A stretch of DNA of 64,000 bases, taken from assembly GCA_914767715.1 (NCBI GenBank), contig OU612075.1:250001-314000 (forward strand), in the 5' to 3' direction. Origin of the DNA: Membranipora membranacea (Eukaryota > Bryozoa > Gymnolaemata > Cheilostomatida > Membraniporidae). The position numbers and the translations under genes are program-made. The stretch's first letter is position 1, and each line of letters starts with the position of its first letter. Below the pieces are notes generated by a model that saw only the letters and a list, made by a program, of their open reading frames with translations, was not told the DNA's origin and did not search any database. Below are positions 1 to 11,809 of this stretch, piece by piece.

Positions 1-158
1 GTATATCTGGGCATGAAACATGAAAATCTGGGGTACTTTCTGGTATTTCAGACTGCATGATAATATCTCATAATACACATTACAAGCACGTCATCGGAAT
101 ATTTCTGAAACAAAAACGTTTTATTATATTATCCCCTGCCCTCCGCCCCTCTCCTTAC

Positions 159-1670
159 CTTTATCGAATCCGGTTACCTCTTTGTGTCTGGCTGACAGAT
201 TTTCTATTCTCCATTCTCTCATATAGAATACAGTTATAAATAGAGCGATGACCAGACCGTCTCCCACAAACCATATCCACTGTGTCTTATCCTCCAGTGA
301 CTGTAATATTGAATAATGAAATTTTAGTCAGGGGGTCAGTATAAATTTGTATCAATATAAATTTGTTCCCAAATCACGTACACAGAGCGTATATAGTTCC
401 ATCATTGAGTGAGCAATTTGGGAACAAGACCCCTAGCAGGTCTCGCTTATTTACTGTGTGAGCGATCAGAGTCAGATTTTGGCTGTTTTTAATTGAAAAT
501 CCCCTTCAAGTCTTGTGTGTGGTGAATCCCTCCAGGAGTAGTCGTATGCAAATAAGCTTTTTAGTACGCGACCTTCAGAGAAAGTAAACCGGACACCAGT
601 CCATCTGTGTGATAACGTCAGCAGTGAAAAAATCCGCATACATACCATTCCTGTCCCCTGAATTTGTTGGGGTAAAACTCTAGATACATAGATAAAAGAT
701 TGGTTATGGAACACAATTTATGTCATGAATCCTGATGGATTGAAGATTAGCAGGCAAAAAATATTTCTTCGGTAAATGAGAATCATTATTAGAGAGTCTA
801 CTGGTTTCAGAGTTCATAGGGATGATAATTACTTTGGAAACTTTTTAACCTATATAAAATCAAAGCCGAAGATTATAAATACTCATTGAAAACTGCAACT
901 TTAAAACCTGTCAGGGGTTCATTCATTTTTCAGAATCAACCAGATTTTAAACCATGCTGCTCTACACTACAATAAAAGCATCTAAAATTACTAGACAAAA
1001 ACCTCAACATCTCCCATATTATGATAACCTCACCCGCTGGATATTATACGAGGCTCAAACACAGGAAGTCTGATAATGGCAATTAAAAATAGAACCTCTG
1101 AGACAACTGTGTCCTCAAAATCCATAAACGCTTCAGATAAAGCTTCTATCAGAAGGTGTGGATAAAGTAATCCCTGCACTCGAAGCAAAATTTAGCACAG
1201 AAAGTAAGATACACATATTGTAGGCCTACTGCATAGTCACAGTTATATTTGAAGTCTGAACCTCCCAGACTCCTGCCTCGGCCGGTTGCTGAGTCGAGCC
1301 CTGCAGTCAGCCTATCAGAGCTGCCTAAACTGAGAACAAGATCATGATTCCGTTTTTTCTTGAGAAGGTTTGACCAAACAAACAGACGTCTCTGGCTAAG
1401 GCTCTGCTTGATAGGTGTTTAAGAAGGTACCAATTCCTGAGGTTATTGTATCCCTTCCCACTAAGTTTTGATAGCAAGGAGAGAGTAACAACTTACCCCA
1501 ACTAGATGGAGGTTGAGAAAGAAAGCTTGCAGTCCGGTTACCAGAACACATAAGATAATAGCGGGGAGGTTACGTAGACGTCCCAAACAAAACTTCCTCA
1601 GAGGATCATCAGCCACCATTCTCTCGTTCCCAGCGCTGCCTCTTACTGCTGATAAAAACCATGAGTCCAT
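159..1670 (-). CDS. Unrecognised multi-pass membrane protein, 5' exons (partial)
   Basis: Four exons on the minus strand join in phase: 1497-1670 (start ATG at 1668-1670, ends phase 0), 1034-1173 (ends phase 2), a 34-nt microexon 646-679 (ends phase 0) and 159-300 (ends phase 1). Each has AG before it and GT after it; the donors read GTAAGT, GTGAGG, GTATGT and GTAAGG. The joined 163 codons begin MDSWFLSAVRG. They contain a hydrophobic stretch around residues 38-58 (NLPAIILCVLVTGLQAFF), another around 78-92 (VLFLIAIIRL) and a third after KTQWIWF (GDGLVIALFITVFY), followed by a basic stretch. The protein is therefore probably a polytopic membrane protein. I do not recognise the family. The gene continues beyond base 1 of the window. 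Exon phases are observed; membrane topology is inferred. Confidence 0.6.
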
Positions 1671-4244
1671 TTTTGTGATTTTTCTTATCACAAAGGTTAA
1701 GATGATAATGTTGTAATACCTGTGCCTTCACGTGTTTGAGTTGTGGACCGCAGCTATGTCTACAGTACCGCAGGACTACTACGAGCTCTTATGGAAGTTC
1801 AGATCAGAGCATAGTCTATGCTACATGATTTGCCGCACAGTTATACTATCAAAATGTCTATCATCAGGTTTGGGTTGAGGTAATAAATAGTGTCGTAGGA
1901 TCACCAATAATTATTCTGTCCTTTGATTTAGAAGCTTTTAATTTCCTTAGCTTCTATTTAGTTGAAAGTGCACTGCGGTATTAATGCACTGAGTTGTGGT
2001 TTGCCCACTCAATAATCCCCCAGTGAAAAGGGACTATCAGTATCTATACAAGTGTGGGTGTTTATAATCTATCATCTCCTATCTCCCTATACACTTATAT
2101 CAGATTGCTGTGTCTAATCTGACATTGTTATTATTATACAAGCGCTCCTCCCGCTCCGATTATGATGTCACACTTGCAGTTAGTCCTGACTCATCAGGTG
2201 TCTATTTCTGTTGTCAAAAGCGCTGCTTGTGCGCAATAGAGAACGATTGGAAAATACATAGAACTGTTAGCTATCGTCCACCCAAGTGATACGAGTATTG
2301 CCTTTCTAATATAGTGGCAGCATAGTTTCTTACAACAGTACATGATGATTTATGTAATGTTATATATAGGCTACACACTCCTATAAAGAGTAATTGGACT
2401 TTTTATCGGTGTAGACAAAATAACTGCAGGATGATATTTGTATTGCTAACCTTCTTGGCATACTTATAAGCGATTATATCGATCTGAGCAAAAGAAAATT
2501 GAATTATTTTCACAAACTTGAACCAATCAGCTCCATTGCATTAATTGAACAGAATAAAGTACTAAATAGTCCTAATCATATTTTAGCCAATTAAACTTTT
2601 TCGACATCAACAGTTCAACAGCCCTAGAGACTCCAATACCACACATACACGTTATTTGGTATCAGTAATGGACTTAATCTAGAAGAGAACAAGGGAGAAT
2701 GGTGGCGGCTTCACAAAGTAAGACATAAAATCAAGATGGGCGTCGACTGTAACATTTAGGAGAGTAATTTTACACATCCCATACACCATAGTATCAGCTA
2801 GCCTGCTGGTCAGAGGTTTTAAACTTACCTTAAGCTTTGCGATAAATCCAAGATGATACAGGTTCAGTGTAATACCTCTGCAATTCAAAATAACGCTGGT
2901 CGACATCGGAATATGACCGGCGCACAAGTGTTCATGGTTTGACTGTCACATACACACAATTCACTGCTTATCATAACAGGAAGGAACAAAAGGGTCGCTT
3001 GTTGAGATACATTCCATAAACATAACCCTGGGCTGTTCCAACACAACCCTGAGATTATTGATTTTTACCCGCCACACCATATCTACTGATGATAGATCAA
3101 GTGGAGAAAAGATGAAGGCTCTAGAGATGCCAATAGGCATTAAGGTATTAAACGTTTTTGAAAAAAATCTATTAACCACGGTATTTTATACACACTTCAA
3201 CTTTTACCAACAGTAAGCCCTTAACGATGTTTGGGAAGCCTGTGGTTGTCTCCCGAATACCATTACCAGCTGGCTGTGCACTTACCTACTAATATAACCA
3301 GATGTGAAGTTTTAGAAAATGCCACAGTACTACTACCTGTGTACAGGACATGACTATATACTACATACTTCGGTAAAAAACACACTGAGGATAATCAATA
3401 AGTTAGAATTAAGATAACAAACCTTTTAACCAAATATGATCTATCACTGCAAATATGCGACTGGTACCATCACCGTGATTTCTTAATACAGTTTTAGTGC
3501 CGAAACAGAAGAAATTTTATCTACAAATCTTTACTGATATTGTGCTAAGATTTACAAAGCATTGTATTACTTTAAGCTAATTTGCTTATAGACTTTTTGC
3601 ATCACAGGGGATCACAATCTTTTTGAGGTATTGCATTATTTGTTTTGTGAAAATAGCTAGCTACTGGCCTAAGATAAAACCAGAGGTATCTTTATTAGCT
3701 GCTAATCATTGCCACCGACAAACAAACAAGGAGGGCGAAGCTTATTGAGCTGCTTTTTAGGCTGACTCTTGTTTTTTATGAACACATATTTGCCATTTGG
3801 AAGGTGAATTAGATAATTTCCAACATAAATATCAATATTGCTAGGCATCATAATAATTCCTGGGTTAATAACCTGTCTTAATCAGGCCAAGGAGTTCAAG
3901 ACTTTAAGTCTTTAACTCCTTGATCAGGCAGTAAGGATACTGAGGGTTGATAGATTCAGACATTAATCATGTGTGCTACATTACCCAACTCACACCCTGC
4001 ATCATTAAATATTAATAATGAGTTATCATTACACTGAAAGAAATGGGGCAACTCCCAAACAAATTATCATGCAGGTGAACCTGGATAGCGAGAACACTTA
4101 TAATTCAGCATATTATTGAATAACTCAAACAGACATGGATGGTCTCTTCCAAGCTGGATTATGTTATCAAACTCTGACTGTGCTGCTGCTAAGGATCAAA
4201 TCAACTGCATCTAAATCAGATTGGCGGTGGCTGATCATATAATG
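1671..4244. other. Intergenic stretch without a supported gene
   Basis: This region lies upstream of the minus-strand membrane-protein gene, so its promoter should be near 1670-2000, but no clear core element is visible. Short minus-strand open stretches at 2828-2927 and 2961-3179 have natural-looking composition, and the first ends at a GTAAGT donor near 2823-2828. They could not be linked to other exons. A short hairpin (AAGGAGTT..AACTCCTT) sits at about 3891-3923. Confidence 0.4.
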
Positions 4245-4573
4245 CCAGCAACTATACATCCACCGTACCGGCAACTATACATCCACCGTACCAACAACTA
4301 TAATCCATCGTACCGGCAACTATACATCCACCGTACCAACAACTATACATCCACCGTTCCAACAACTATACATCCACCGTACCAACATCTATACATCCAC
4401 CGTTCCAACAACTATACATCCACCGTACCAACAACTATACATCCACCGTACCAACAACTATACATCCACCGTACCAACAACTATACATCCACCGTACCAA
4501 CAACTATACATCCACCGTACCAACAACTATACATCCACCGTACCAACAACTATACATCCACCGTACCAACAAC
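4245..4573. repeat. 23-bp minisatellite, about 14 copies
   Basis: The unit ATCCACCGTACCAACAACTATAC is repeated head to tail with few substitutions (GTACC/GTTCC, one ATCCATCG variant). Because 23 is not a multiple of 3, all three frames are sampled and an apparent 133-codon ORF arises. That ORF is a by-product of the repeat. Confidence 0.95.
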
Positions 4574-4787
4574 CTTCCTCGACCTGAATAAGCTGAATAA
4601 ATGTAGCAGTTCTAAATGTTGAGTGCTGAGGTTCATAGATGAAATAAATGAAGTGAAAGGGCATGGTGTCAGACTTTCATTTCATAAACATGATACAAGA
4701 AAAGCTGAGGCTGCAGCTAGGCTCGCTATTAAATCATTAGTTATGGGTTAATGATGAAAGAAGTTGTGAAATACACTAATTGTAAGT

Positions 4788-5365
4788 ATATGTGACTATT
4801 CATCTAGAAACAACAGATAACCTGAGGTTCGGGAATAAATGCACAAGAAACCTTGTTGACACAAAGGCCTTGAGCTGGATCTACAATCCATTAGTCTATG
4901 GCATCTTATATGGAGATGATCTCTTCCAGCTCAAGCCCAGGATTACGGTCAAAATCAGTAATTACCAAAGTGGCTTCCACCTTCATCATTCCGTATAGTT
5001 ATAATCCTGATATTTATCATGATTTATGTTTTTTTTACATCTCTGTACTATAAAATTATTACTGTCCCCTTATGTTAATCATGTATACTATGATTGATAT
5101 TGAATCGCTGATAAACACTCACCTGAATTCCACCAAAGAATTTGGAACAAATGTTCCGACCTGATTCTACAAAAAAAATTTCTTAGGAGTTGTCCCTTCA
5201 CTGATACTGAGAAGATAACTCCTAATAAAATATTCAGGGTGTTTTAATACTATCAACAGGGAGGGTGGGATATACCCACCCTCCCTGTTGATGCTATTAA
5301 ATTTGTTTCTCCACAATCCTCAGATTCTATCACCTCCTGGGTCTCTTGGAATGATATGGTGTTGC
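4788..5365 (+). repeat. Dispersed repeat, copy 1 (inverse copy at 14490-14910)
   Basis: The stretch from the CATCATTCCGTAT motif near 4984 to the TTCTATCACCTCCTGGGTCTC motif near 5325 recurs in reverse complement at about 14570-14905 with many substitutions. Both copies also carry a related ACAACAGAT motif (4812 and 14515). This copy contains an extra palindrome at 5250-5293. No coding capacity is evident. It is probably an old DNA-transposon-type or unclassified interspersed repeat. Confidence 0.55.
5250..5293. repeat. Short perfect hairpin inside a dispersed repeat
   Basis: Arms of about 18 bp (ATCAACAGGGAGGGTGGG and its exact reverse complement) are separated by about 5 bp of AT. The related copy at 14.5-14.9 kb lacks this palindrome, so it was inserted or generated secondarily. 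Confidence 0.8.
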
Positions 5366-5493
5366 AAAGGTAAGAAATTGACATTGAATAACACACCTAC
5401 ACACTAAGTACACCATCATTCTGCTACAACTGAATAGAATCTTATCTTACCATTAATCAACATCTCATTTGCTCGTTTGGCTCATTTACTTAC

Positions 5494-5529
5494 TCCGCTT
5501 CTCGGCCTATTGGCTAAGATCAAAGTGTC
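5494..5529 (+). ncRNA. U2 snRNA 5'-end-like fragment (pseudogene or composite element)
   Basis: About 35 bases match the conserved first ~33 nt of U2 snRNA: CGCTTCTCGGCC, then TTGGCTAAGATCAA, with one substitution in the TTTT/TATT loop and one extra A. The similarity stops before the branch-point-recognition GTAGTA, which is absent. No Sm site or stem-loops III/IV were found downstream. It is therefore not a working U2 gene. LINE reverse-transcriptase debris in the same orientation begins about 250 bp downstream. Confidence 0.6.
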
Positions 5530-5782
5530 ATGGCTAATGGCTGATTAGTGCCTGTTTCAGTTTCTGGCAGCTTGCTGCAAACTCAAGATTAGGAGGTCCA
5601 CCATGGCCTCACCTCTAGGATGCATTCTAGCTTGCTAGGATGTATCACACTCTCAGTATGAGGACTCCGGGCAACTTGCGTCCCTCTTTAGGGACAGCCC
5701 ACCCTCTGTTTTGTCATAAACAGGGCATTTACTTACAGTAACATGTTTATTCATTGAGCTGTATCAAGACATTTATGGTAAA

Positions 5783-6317
5783 TTGGGAGTTATTCTCCCA
5801 TTTACACCCTCTGTAAACCAAGTATATCAATGGTTGCTCGAGCTCATAGACGTTCCGAGTCAGCTACGAGTCAAATTCTCAGCAGGGCTTTCGGAGGAGA
5901 AGCAGATTTTGGTGTGGCAGTCTGTTCATTCTGGAACACTCAGCGCTAGGTATAGATATTTCATGTGGAGGCTCTCATCAGGCTCCTTGAAATCTGGAGA
6001 AGTCCTAGCAAGATAGAATATGCATTGGTTGAACACCGAGTGTGTCTATTGTAAAGGGGGGGGGCTGGTTTTTTGATATGGAGAGAGATACAGCGAGGGA
6101 GCTTGCTATGTTGGATGGAGTATTTTCCGATCGAGTTGGGCATAATGAAGGAGACCGCCGACTTCGGCATCTTGTTGTGGTACTCAACAAGGTTAAATGG
6201 GACATGAGGTGCCATATAATTTTTGACAGTGAGGATTTTATTTTCAATGTTCTAAGATCGAGATTTTTGTCTGATGTTAAACCCTTTTTCAGCAATATCA
6301 TCGGAGAGAATGAGTAA
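5783..6317 (+). pseudogene. Non-LTR retrotransposon (LINE) C-terminal remnant
   Basis: Two plus-strand frames join into the C-terminal part of a LINE reverse transcriptase. The first is 5783-6016, ending near YRYFMWRLSSGSLKSG. The second reads WLNTECVYCKGG and continues to 6317 (LRSRFLSDVKPFFSNIIGENE). The W..R.......C..C arrangement followed by a helical tail is typical of the post-RT zinc-binding region of non-LTR elements. The CxxC half is present, but the second half of the zinc motif is lost at a run of eight Gs (6057-6064), where the frame shifts. The copy is dead and 5'-truncated. Clade is uncertain. Confidence 0.5.
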
Positions 6318-8024
6318 TTTTTTATAATTGATGGTTTTCGTGCATCCATAGAGATTCGATTTCTTTCTTTTTTTTCCTTCTCTCATGGTTTTTTTTCCAA
6401 CACCCACTCTAAATGACTGATCCGAAATTTGTTTTTGTTGCCAACTCTTTGGTGAGCCACGGGACAACCTTTTCTGCTGCTAGTGTGTGTTCAGGCAATC
6501 GCTGTCTGCACGAGAATTTGTGGTGAGTCGGTCACAGCACACCTAACAAAATCTAATACCATACACAAACCTTAATCGAATCTCATCTCACTAATTTTCC
6601 TGCCGTTCACAAACATTATTCCCATGGCTCAGTAGACAGTTGAAGAGGGCGATATGGGTTCAATCCCCATTTTTTCGAGTTTCTGGTTGAAACGTCGTCC
6701 TGGTTATCACAGTTTTGATAACGAAGAGGCTTTATAGACCAGTATTTTGTCGATGTTCTGGCGTGCCTTAAACAGGTAAAATGTTTATCTATGTTCATCA
6801 TAAAATCAAAGCAGAAAGCTAGCAGCTTAACACCATATGCACACTATGGTAGAACTAACTTTACAATGATAGTATGATTTGGGCTGTAACAGAACTCGCC
6901 CCAAAAAAATCCTCTCGACCACCTGGCCCACTCCGACTAACCGAAGTTCAGCTTATGTCAAGCGGCAGACGGCAGGATGGCCAACTCTTTTCCGTGTTGA
7001 CGGGTCAATCCAGAGAGGCAAAAAACTAAGTGGTTTTGTGTTCACAAATAACGGACGGTTCTGCTTTGTGAGAGTTAACATACCACAAAGTCGGTAGCTG
7101 AAGCAATCTTCACCGCAGTGAGTGATTTAAGCATTTGGGATCATGTTTGCCCAGTCAAACATTTATAGGAGAACCTTGAGCCCTGTTACCACACTGGCCC
7201 CGTAATAACGACAATCAAACAGCGACCCCTAATAAGCCAAACTAAACTTAAGGTAATGTTTACTACTGTTACTAGTAAGGTACAGACTTACAGATGAGTT
7301 GATGAATGTCATACAGATGGGAAGTTGAGACTGAAATAGTAACAACAACCTTTGTTTTGAGGCTCAATGATGCTAAGAATAACTATGTTATATTAGGGTT
7401 GCCATCCACACGATACTGCTGCTCAAGTAGGGGCAAAAACCAGGTTAGCATTCTATCTCGCTAAGTTTTCATCATCGGTACGTTCTTGTGGAAATGAATA
7501 CCAAATAATGTAGCAAAGACAAATGTACATGTTATTTAGAAATGCTTATGTTAATGTGATATATCGCTTTTTAAAACTTTTTAATATTGTATAGTTATTT
7601 TCAAGGTTTAAACCTCCCAAATATTTGACGTTGAGTTGCATTGACCTCTAAAAGTTCATTTTGGAGCAAAAAGTGTCCTTTTTAAATTGAGCCCTCTGTG
7701 CGTTGATATTGAGTTATTTGATTAGTTGATGCTTCTCCATATCGGGGAGGCGTGGCACTAACTGATTGAGCGACATTTTAGTCAAACTTTTTGTTTATAG
7801 ACCTCCTGTTTTCAAGTCTCAAAATTGCTTTTGCAATAGTAATAGGACCATTTCTGACCCCTCATAACATGCAACCCAACCCCAATAATGCGGGAACTAA
7901 GATTTCCAATTTATTATACCACTTTGGTCTTGCACTGTCTCTGTCACTGCACTGAGAAGAGATACCATGAGCTTGTGGACACCAATTTTCACAAGGTCAA
8001 TCCCCTCCACAACCAAATTAGAAT
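6318..8024. other. Repeat-rich intergenic stretch
   Basis: No gene is supported. At 6624-6672 there are loose matches to tRNA A and B boxes (TGGCTCAGTAGACAG and GGGTTCAATCCCC), but the boxes are only about 31 nt apart. This may be a decayed tRNA-derived SINE. The ORF at 6879-7097 shows no recognisable domain. Confidence 0.3.
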
Positions 8025-8280
8025 GTGCAGTGTTAGGAGGCTGCTTGTTCGATCCTGTGCAGTGTTAGGAGGCTGCTTGTTCGAGCCTGTGCAGTGTTAG
8101 TAGGCTGCTTGTTCGAGCCTGTGTAGTGTTAGGGGGCTGCTTGTTCGAGCCTGTGCAGTGTTAGGAGGCTGCTTGTTCGAGCCTGTGCAGTGTTAGGAGG
8201 CTGCTTGTTGGAGCCTGTGCAGTGTTAGGAGGCTGCTTGTTCAAGCCTGTGCAGTGTTAGGAGGCTGCTTGTTCGAGCCT
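8025..8280. repeat. 32-bp minisatellite, exactly eight copies
   Basis: Eight head-to-tail units begin GTGCAGTGTTAGGAGGCTGC and end CTTGTTCGAGCCT, 32 bp each. They differ only by single substitutions (GTAG/GCAG, TAGTAG, TTGGAG, TTCAAG). There is no unique spacer between units, so this is not a CRISPR-type array. Confidence 0.95.
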
Positions 8281-8522
8281 GGCCCGTATTTGCGCAAAGG
8301 CAAGTTTTAAGGAGGCTAACACATGTCAGGTTTAAATGTATTGATGAACTCTAAACCTTCAAACAAGCAGAAATTTACCAAAGGAAGCAGCTACATCAGT
8401 ATGATTCCTTCATAATTCCTATATATAACACAAGGTTAATTACGCCAACTTAAGGTGCTAGGTAATGAACACCAACGGTTTATTTAAATATTAATGTGCC
8501 AACATACGATCTTTAGCCACAC

Positions 8523-8953
8523 ATGGCTCCTTGTTGGTTTTTACTTTTAAATGATTTTTATGACATTGTGCGCCTTGAAAGAATCCAGCGATCGGCCACA
8601 AGGACAATTTTACCAGACCCTTGTTATGAAGAAAGGCTGGAGTTTTTAAATCTATCCTCATTGCATGATTTTATTTTGGATCAGAGCAAGAGGCATTTTG
8701 TAAAAATAGCTGATGATCAAACTCACACTCTTTTTAATCGTATTTTCAGGAACGAATTTAGAACATCTTCTCGCTGCAAAACCATTTTTAGACCTAAACT
8801 ATGTAGGTCCCAAAAACATGCCAAATCCTTTTTCCCTTTTTTTATGACTAATAATCTTCGCTCTTAGTCATTTTTATCCCAACACTGTAAGCATTCAATT
8901 TTATCATTACCATGATATCGGACGCATAAATAAACTAAACTAAACTAAACTAA
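8523..8953 (+). mobile_element. LINE (CR1/L2-like) 3' end with TAAAC-repeat tail
   Basis: The open frame 8523-8867 reads LERIQRSATRTILPDPCYEERLEFLNLSS and continues with SKRHFVKIADD and TLFNRIF. This is the classic end of a CR1/L2/jockey-type reverse transcriptase protein. A stop at 8865-8867 is followed by about 60 bp of 3' UTR and then a microsatellite tail (TAAAC repeated from about 8928 to 8953), as such elements generate at their 3' end. The copy is strongly 5'-truncated: only the last ~110 codons remain, but they are intact, which suggests a fairly recent insertion. Confidence 0.8.
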
Positions 8954-9373
8954 GGGGCCATCCATAGCAGCTGCTAATGATAATCATAAATACAGTCAAT
9001 GTGTATTCATGACATGTCAATTTTCAAAATTGACCTCATAGGCAAAACACGCAACACTGTGTGTTTTGTCTATGATTGACCTACTGAAAAAGTGGCCCCA
9101 CCTATGAACACACCACTGAGAGAAATGTAGCAAAATTAATGATTAATACTTGTCAATACATGAAATCTGCTACTTGGCGAGGGCATGATTTTGAAGCTCA
9201 GACAAGCAACTGTGTAAATACACTTCTCTCTTGCCTTACTCATACAGAGAACTTCAGATGCAACATCAGTAGTAATGAAAACCACTCAATCTTTTGTTTA
9301 AACAATTTACTTCCTTCTTTTTTTCATTTCCCTGACATCAGCCATATTTGTTAATATGCTGCTGAGTCCTGTC

Positions 9374-9557
9374 CGATAGATGAATCGGTGGGCGATAGAT
9401 GAATAGGTGGGCGATAGATGAATAGGTGGGCGATAGATGAATAGGTGGGTGATAGATGAATAGGTGGGCGATAAATGTATAGGTGGGCGATAGATGAATA
9501 GGTGGGCGATAGATGAATAGGTGGGCGATAAATGAATAGGTGGGCGATAGATGAATA
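9374..9557. repeat. 19-bp minisatellite, about 9.5 copies
   Basis: The unit CGATAGATGAATAGGTGGG is repeated with single-base variants (ATAAATG, TGATAG, AATCGG). Period 19 leaves two overlapping minus-strand frames open; these are not genes. Confidence 0.95.
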
Positions 9558-9577
9558 TGGTTGTAAGAGTATGAAAT

Positions 9578-9802
9578 TTGAGATATTTGCGCAAGGATAT
9601 GTCAGAGTTGTGCGAAAATGAAATTCAATCATCGCAACAATCAATCACCGATTCCCTGTTACAAAACCTGACAAGCAATCAGGAAGTTTTAGCCAAAGAG
9701 CGTAGAGCAATAAAAATTTACTGCAGGGCTGAAAATTTTTATGATGAGCTGAGAATATGTGAGGCTATGCTAACAGAGAGGATGTTAGAGTTAAGGAGAT
9801 GA
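9578..9802 (+). CDS. Possible terminal exon of an unknown protein
   Basis: An open frame of 74 codons follows the 19-bp minisatellite. From MSELCENEIQSSQQ to the stop its composition is that of a charged, helical protein (KERRAIKIYCRAENFYDELRICEAMLTERMLELRR), unlike the surrounding AT-rich noise. A weak acceptor (GCGCAAG) precedes GATATG near 9594. No partner exon was found upstream and no domain is recognised. It may be a short gene end or a fragment of a decayed element. Confidence 0.3.
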   Translation: MRYLRKDMSELCENEIQSSQQSITDSLLQNLTSNQEVLAKERRAIKIYCRAENFYDELRICEAMLTERMLELRR

Positions 9803-10796
9803 TAATTTCTCTCGGACTGACTGGAGAAGTTGTCTGCCTGACTGACTGTCTATAGGTCTCACTGAGAGCACGTGAGGGTGAGGTGTGGTGTTATCATCCC
9901 TCCCCATATCACTCATTCTTATTCATGTACTGGATGGGATATCACACCGTAATCTGTATCACAAGTCTACATTCACAAATTAGAAGTTACCTTCATCACA
10001 TTCCAACGTTCTAGAACACGACATGTCCCTGATTGGATTGATGTTATCACACAATGAGGATATGATCTCGCTCCGTGATAAAATCAGTGACAATAGAAGC
10101 AGATAAAATCACTCATGGTCATTAGTTCTGGACTTTTATCAAACACTAATAGGGACAGACTGTGTATCTCTGTGTCTCTATTACTAGACGGCTGTGGGTT
10201 GAGGATATAGGGAGTAGCTCATCTTAGGAGAAAAAACAGGTGCGTAAAATAACTTGATTTGTTTAAATGTGTGATATTTGCAGTTATAGGTATAGCTCTA
10301 TGGACGGATTCCATCAGCGATCAGGTGCTTGGGGATAATATAGACAGTGATTTATTGTATATCTTGTTGATCAATATATAATACTTATTCAATTTTGTTG
10401 GATAACTTTAGTTGTGGGTGTCCATAGGTAGAAAGGTGTTCACAGAAAACCCCTATGGTATTGTCTTCAATATTTATGGTTGACTTTAACCATATTTTTG
10501 TCGGCTTTATCATATATAATTCAGGGGCATTCAGATTTATATATTATTTATTTTGTTGTAACCCTCTCATATCAACTGTGTAGTAGCCATTTGCCCCCCC
10601 CCCCATGAATATATAGTCTCTCTCCCGAGTAGCCTACATTGCTTTGTATTGAGCGGGAAACCAATCTTTGATGGCAGGTAGACTATAAGGAGTAAATATC
10701 AGCTAGAGCTTATAGTTTAACTTGTAAGGAGTGACTGAATCATTTAGCTAGCATTAAATTTAGATTGCTAAAGTGATGGTTGTATAGACAGTTTAC

Positions 10797-11279
10797 TGAG
10801 CTCTTATTTATACCTCAATTTGGAGTTGTCCTCTCTCCAGTTACTTTTAACCCACGCCGCATAGGAAAAACCTGCTGAAAGTTAGGAGAAATGTTAGGAG
10901 AAAAATAATTTTTGATTCAGAGTCTGCACCATTGAAAACCCTGTGAGACAGGGTTTCCAAATCATTGGAGGCTTGAATGTTGATAAATCTTAGTTTTAGT
11001 GACGAAACTCATGAAAAAAATTCTGCCAAATTGTCCGCAAAACAGGCAGGAAATGCTATAATTGACTATCCAAATACTAAAATAATTTCCCAAACTATGT
11101 CCATATGAGTCTTCAATGTTGCAGATTCTGAATCGAAAATAGTTTTTATCCTATTATAAGCGGTTTTCAAGATAACCCTCATTTCAGCACGTTTTTCCTA
11201 TATGGCGTGGGTTAAAAGTACCAAACTGGAGAGAGGACAATTCCAAATTGAGGCCTAAATCGGAGCTCAGAAAACTGTC
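10797..11279. mobile_element. TA-flanked MITE (Tc1/mariner-type), copy A
   Basis: The terminal inverted repeats are roughly 100 bp long: GACAGTTTACTGAGCTC at the left and its near complement at the right. The termini GACAG..CTGTC are bounded by TA on both sides (10795-10796, 11280-11281). The arms contain TGTCCTCTCTCCAGTT and ACTTTTAACCCACGCC on each side. The internal 300 bp are non-coding. A second copy in reverse orientation lies at 47486-47987, and internal sequence such as the AGTCTGCACCATTGAAAA region is shared. The TA duplication suggests mobilisation by a Tc1/mariner-type transposase. Confidence 0.75.
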
Positions 11280-11809
11280 TATTAAATATGAAGGGTGAGT
11301 AAATGTAAGCTACAAATACTGTAAATACTTAACAACTCTAGGTTATAAAAGTAAAGAGAGAATAGCAAAATCAGTTGGGACTCAGACCTCAGTACAACAT
11401 AAAACACTTGAAAATTCTCTTTGGCACATGGCTAGAATATATAAACAAAGGCAACATTCCGTGGAATATTATGAATACAGTCTACATAGAATCAACACAA
11501 TAAGCCTTATTGATTAGGCCTGTCATTCAATAGGTTAACAAAGGATAGACAGATTTGTTTTTTTGACTATTTTTTGTCGCAGCCTCAGATGGAGCTGACC
11601 CTAAGGTGTGTTCAGGTAGTTTTCAGTATTATAGTCATTAGTTTGTATGATTACTGGTATCTAATTTAAACCCATCTGCATACTCAATAAATGGATGGAG
11701 TGGATTACACTGCTGTTGTTTATTATATATAATCATCTTATTTCCATATTTTTATAAAATTGGTTGTTTAGTTTCAAATCAATTTTAAATTATTTGGTTT
11801 TCCATGCAG

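Noticed and set aside
4221-4622. 133-codon ORF on the 23-bp minisatellite
   Set aside because: The reading arises from the repeat, and the peptide cycles through all three frames of the unit.
6624-6672. Second tRNA-like locus
   Set aside because: The boxes are too close together for a tRNA and no cloverleaf could be drawn.
8025-8280. CRISPR-like direct repeats
   Set aside because: The 32-bp units are contiguous with no spacers, and the context is eukaryotic.
9307-9644. Two minus-strand ORFs with FIYRPPIHLSPTYSS repeats
   Set aside because: They are by-products of the 19-bp minisatellite.
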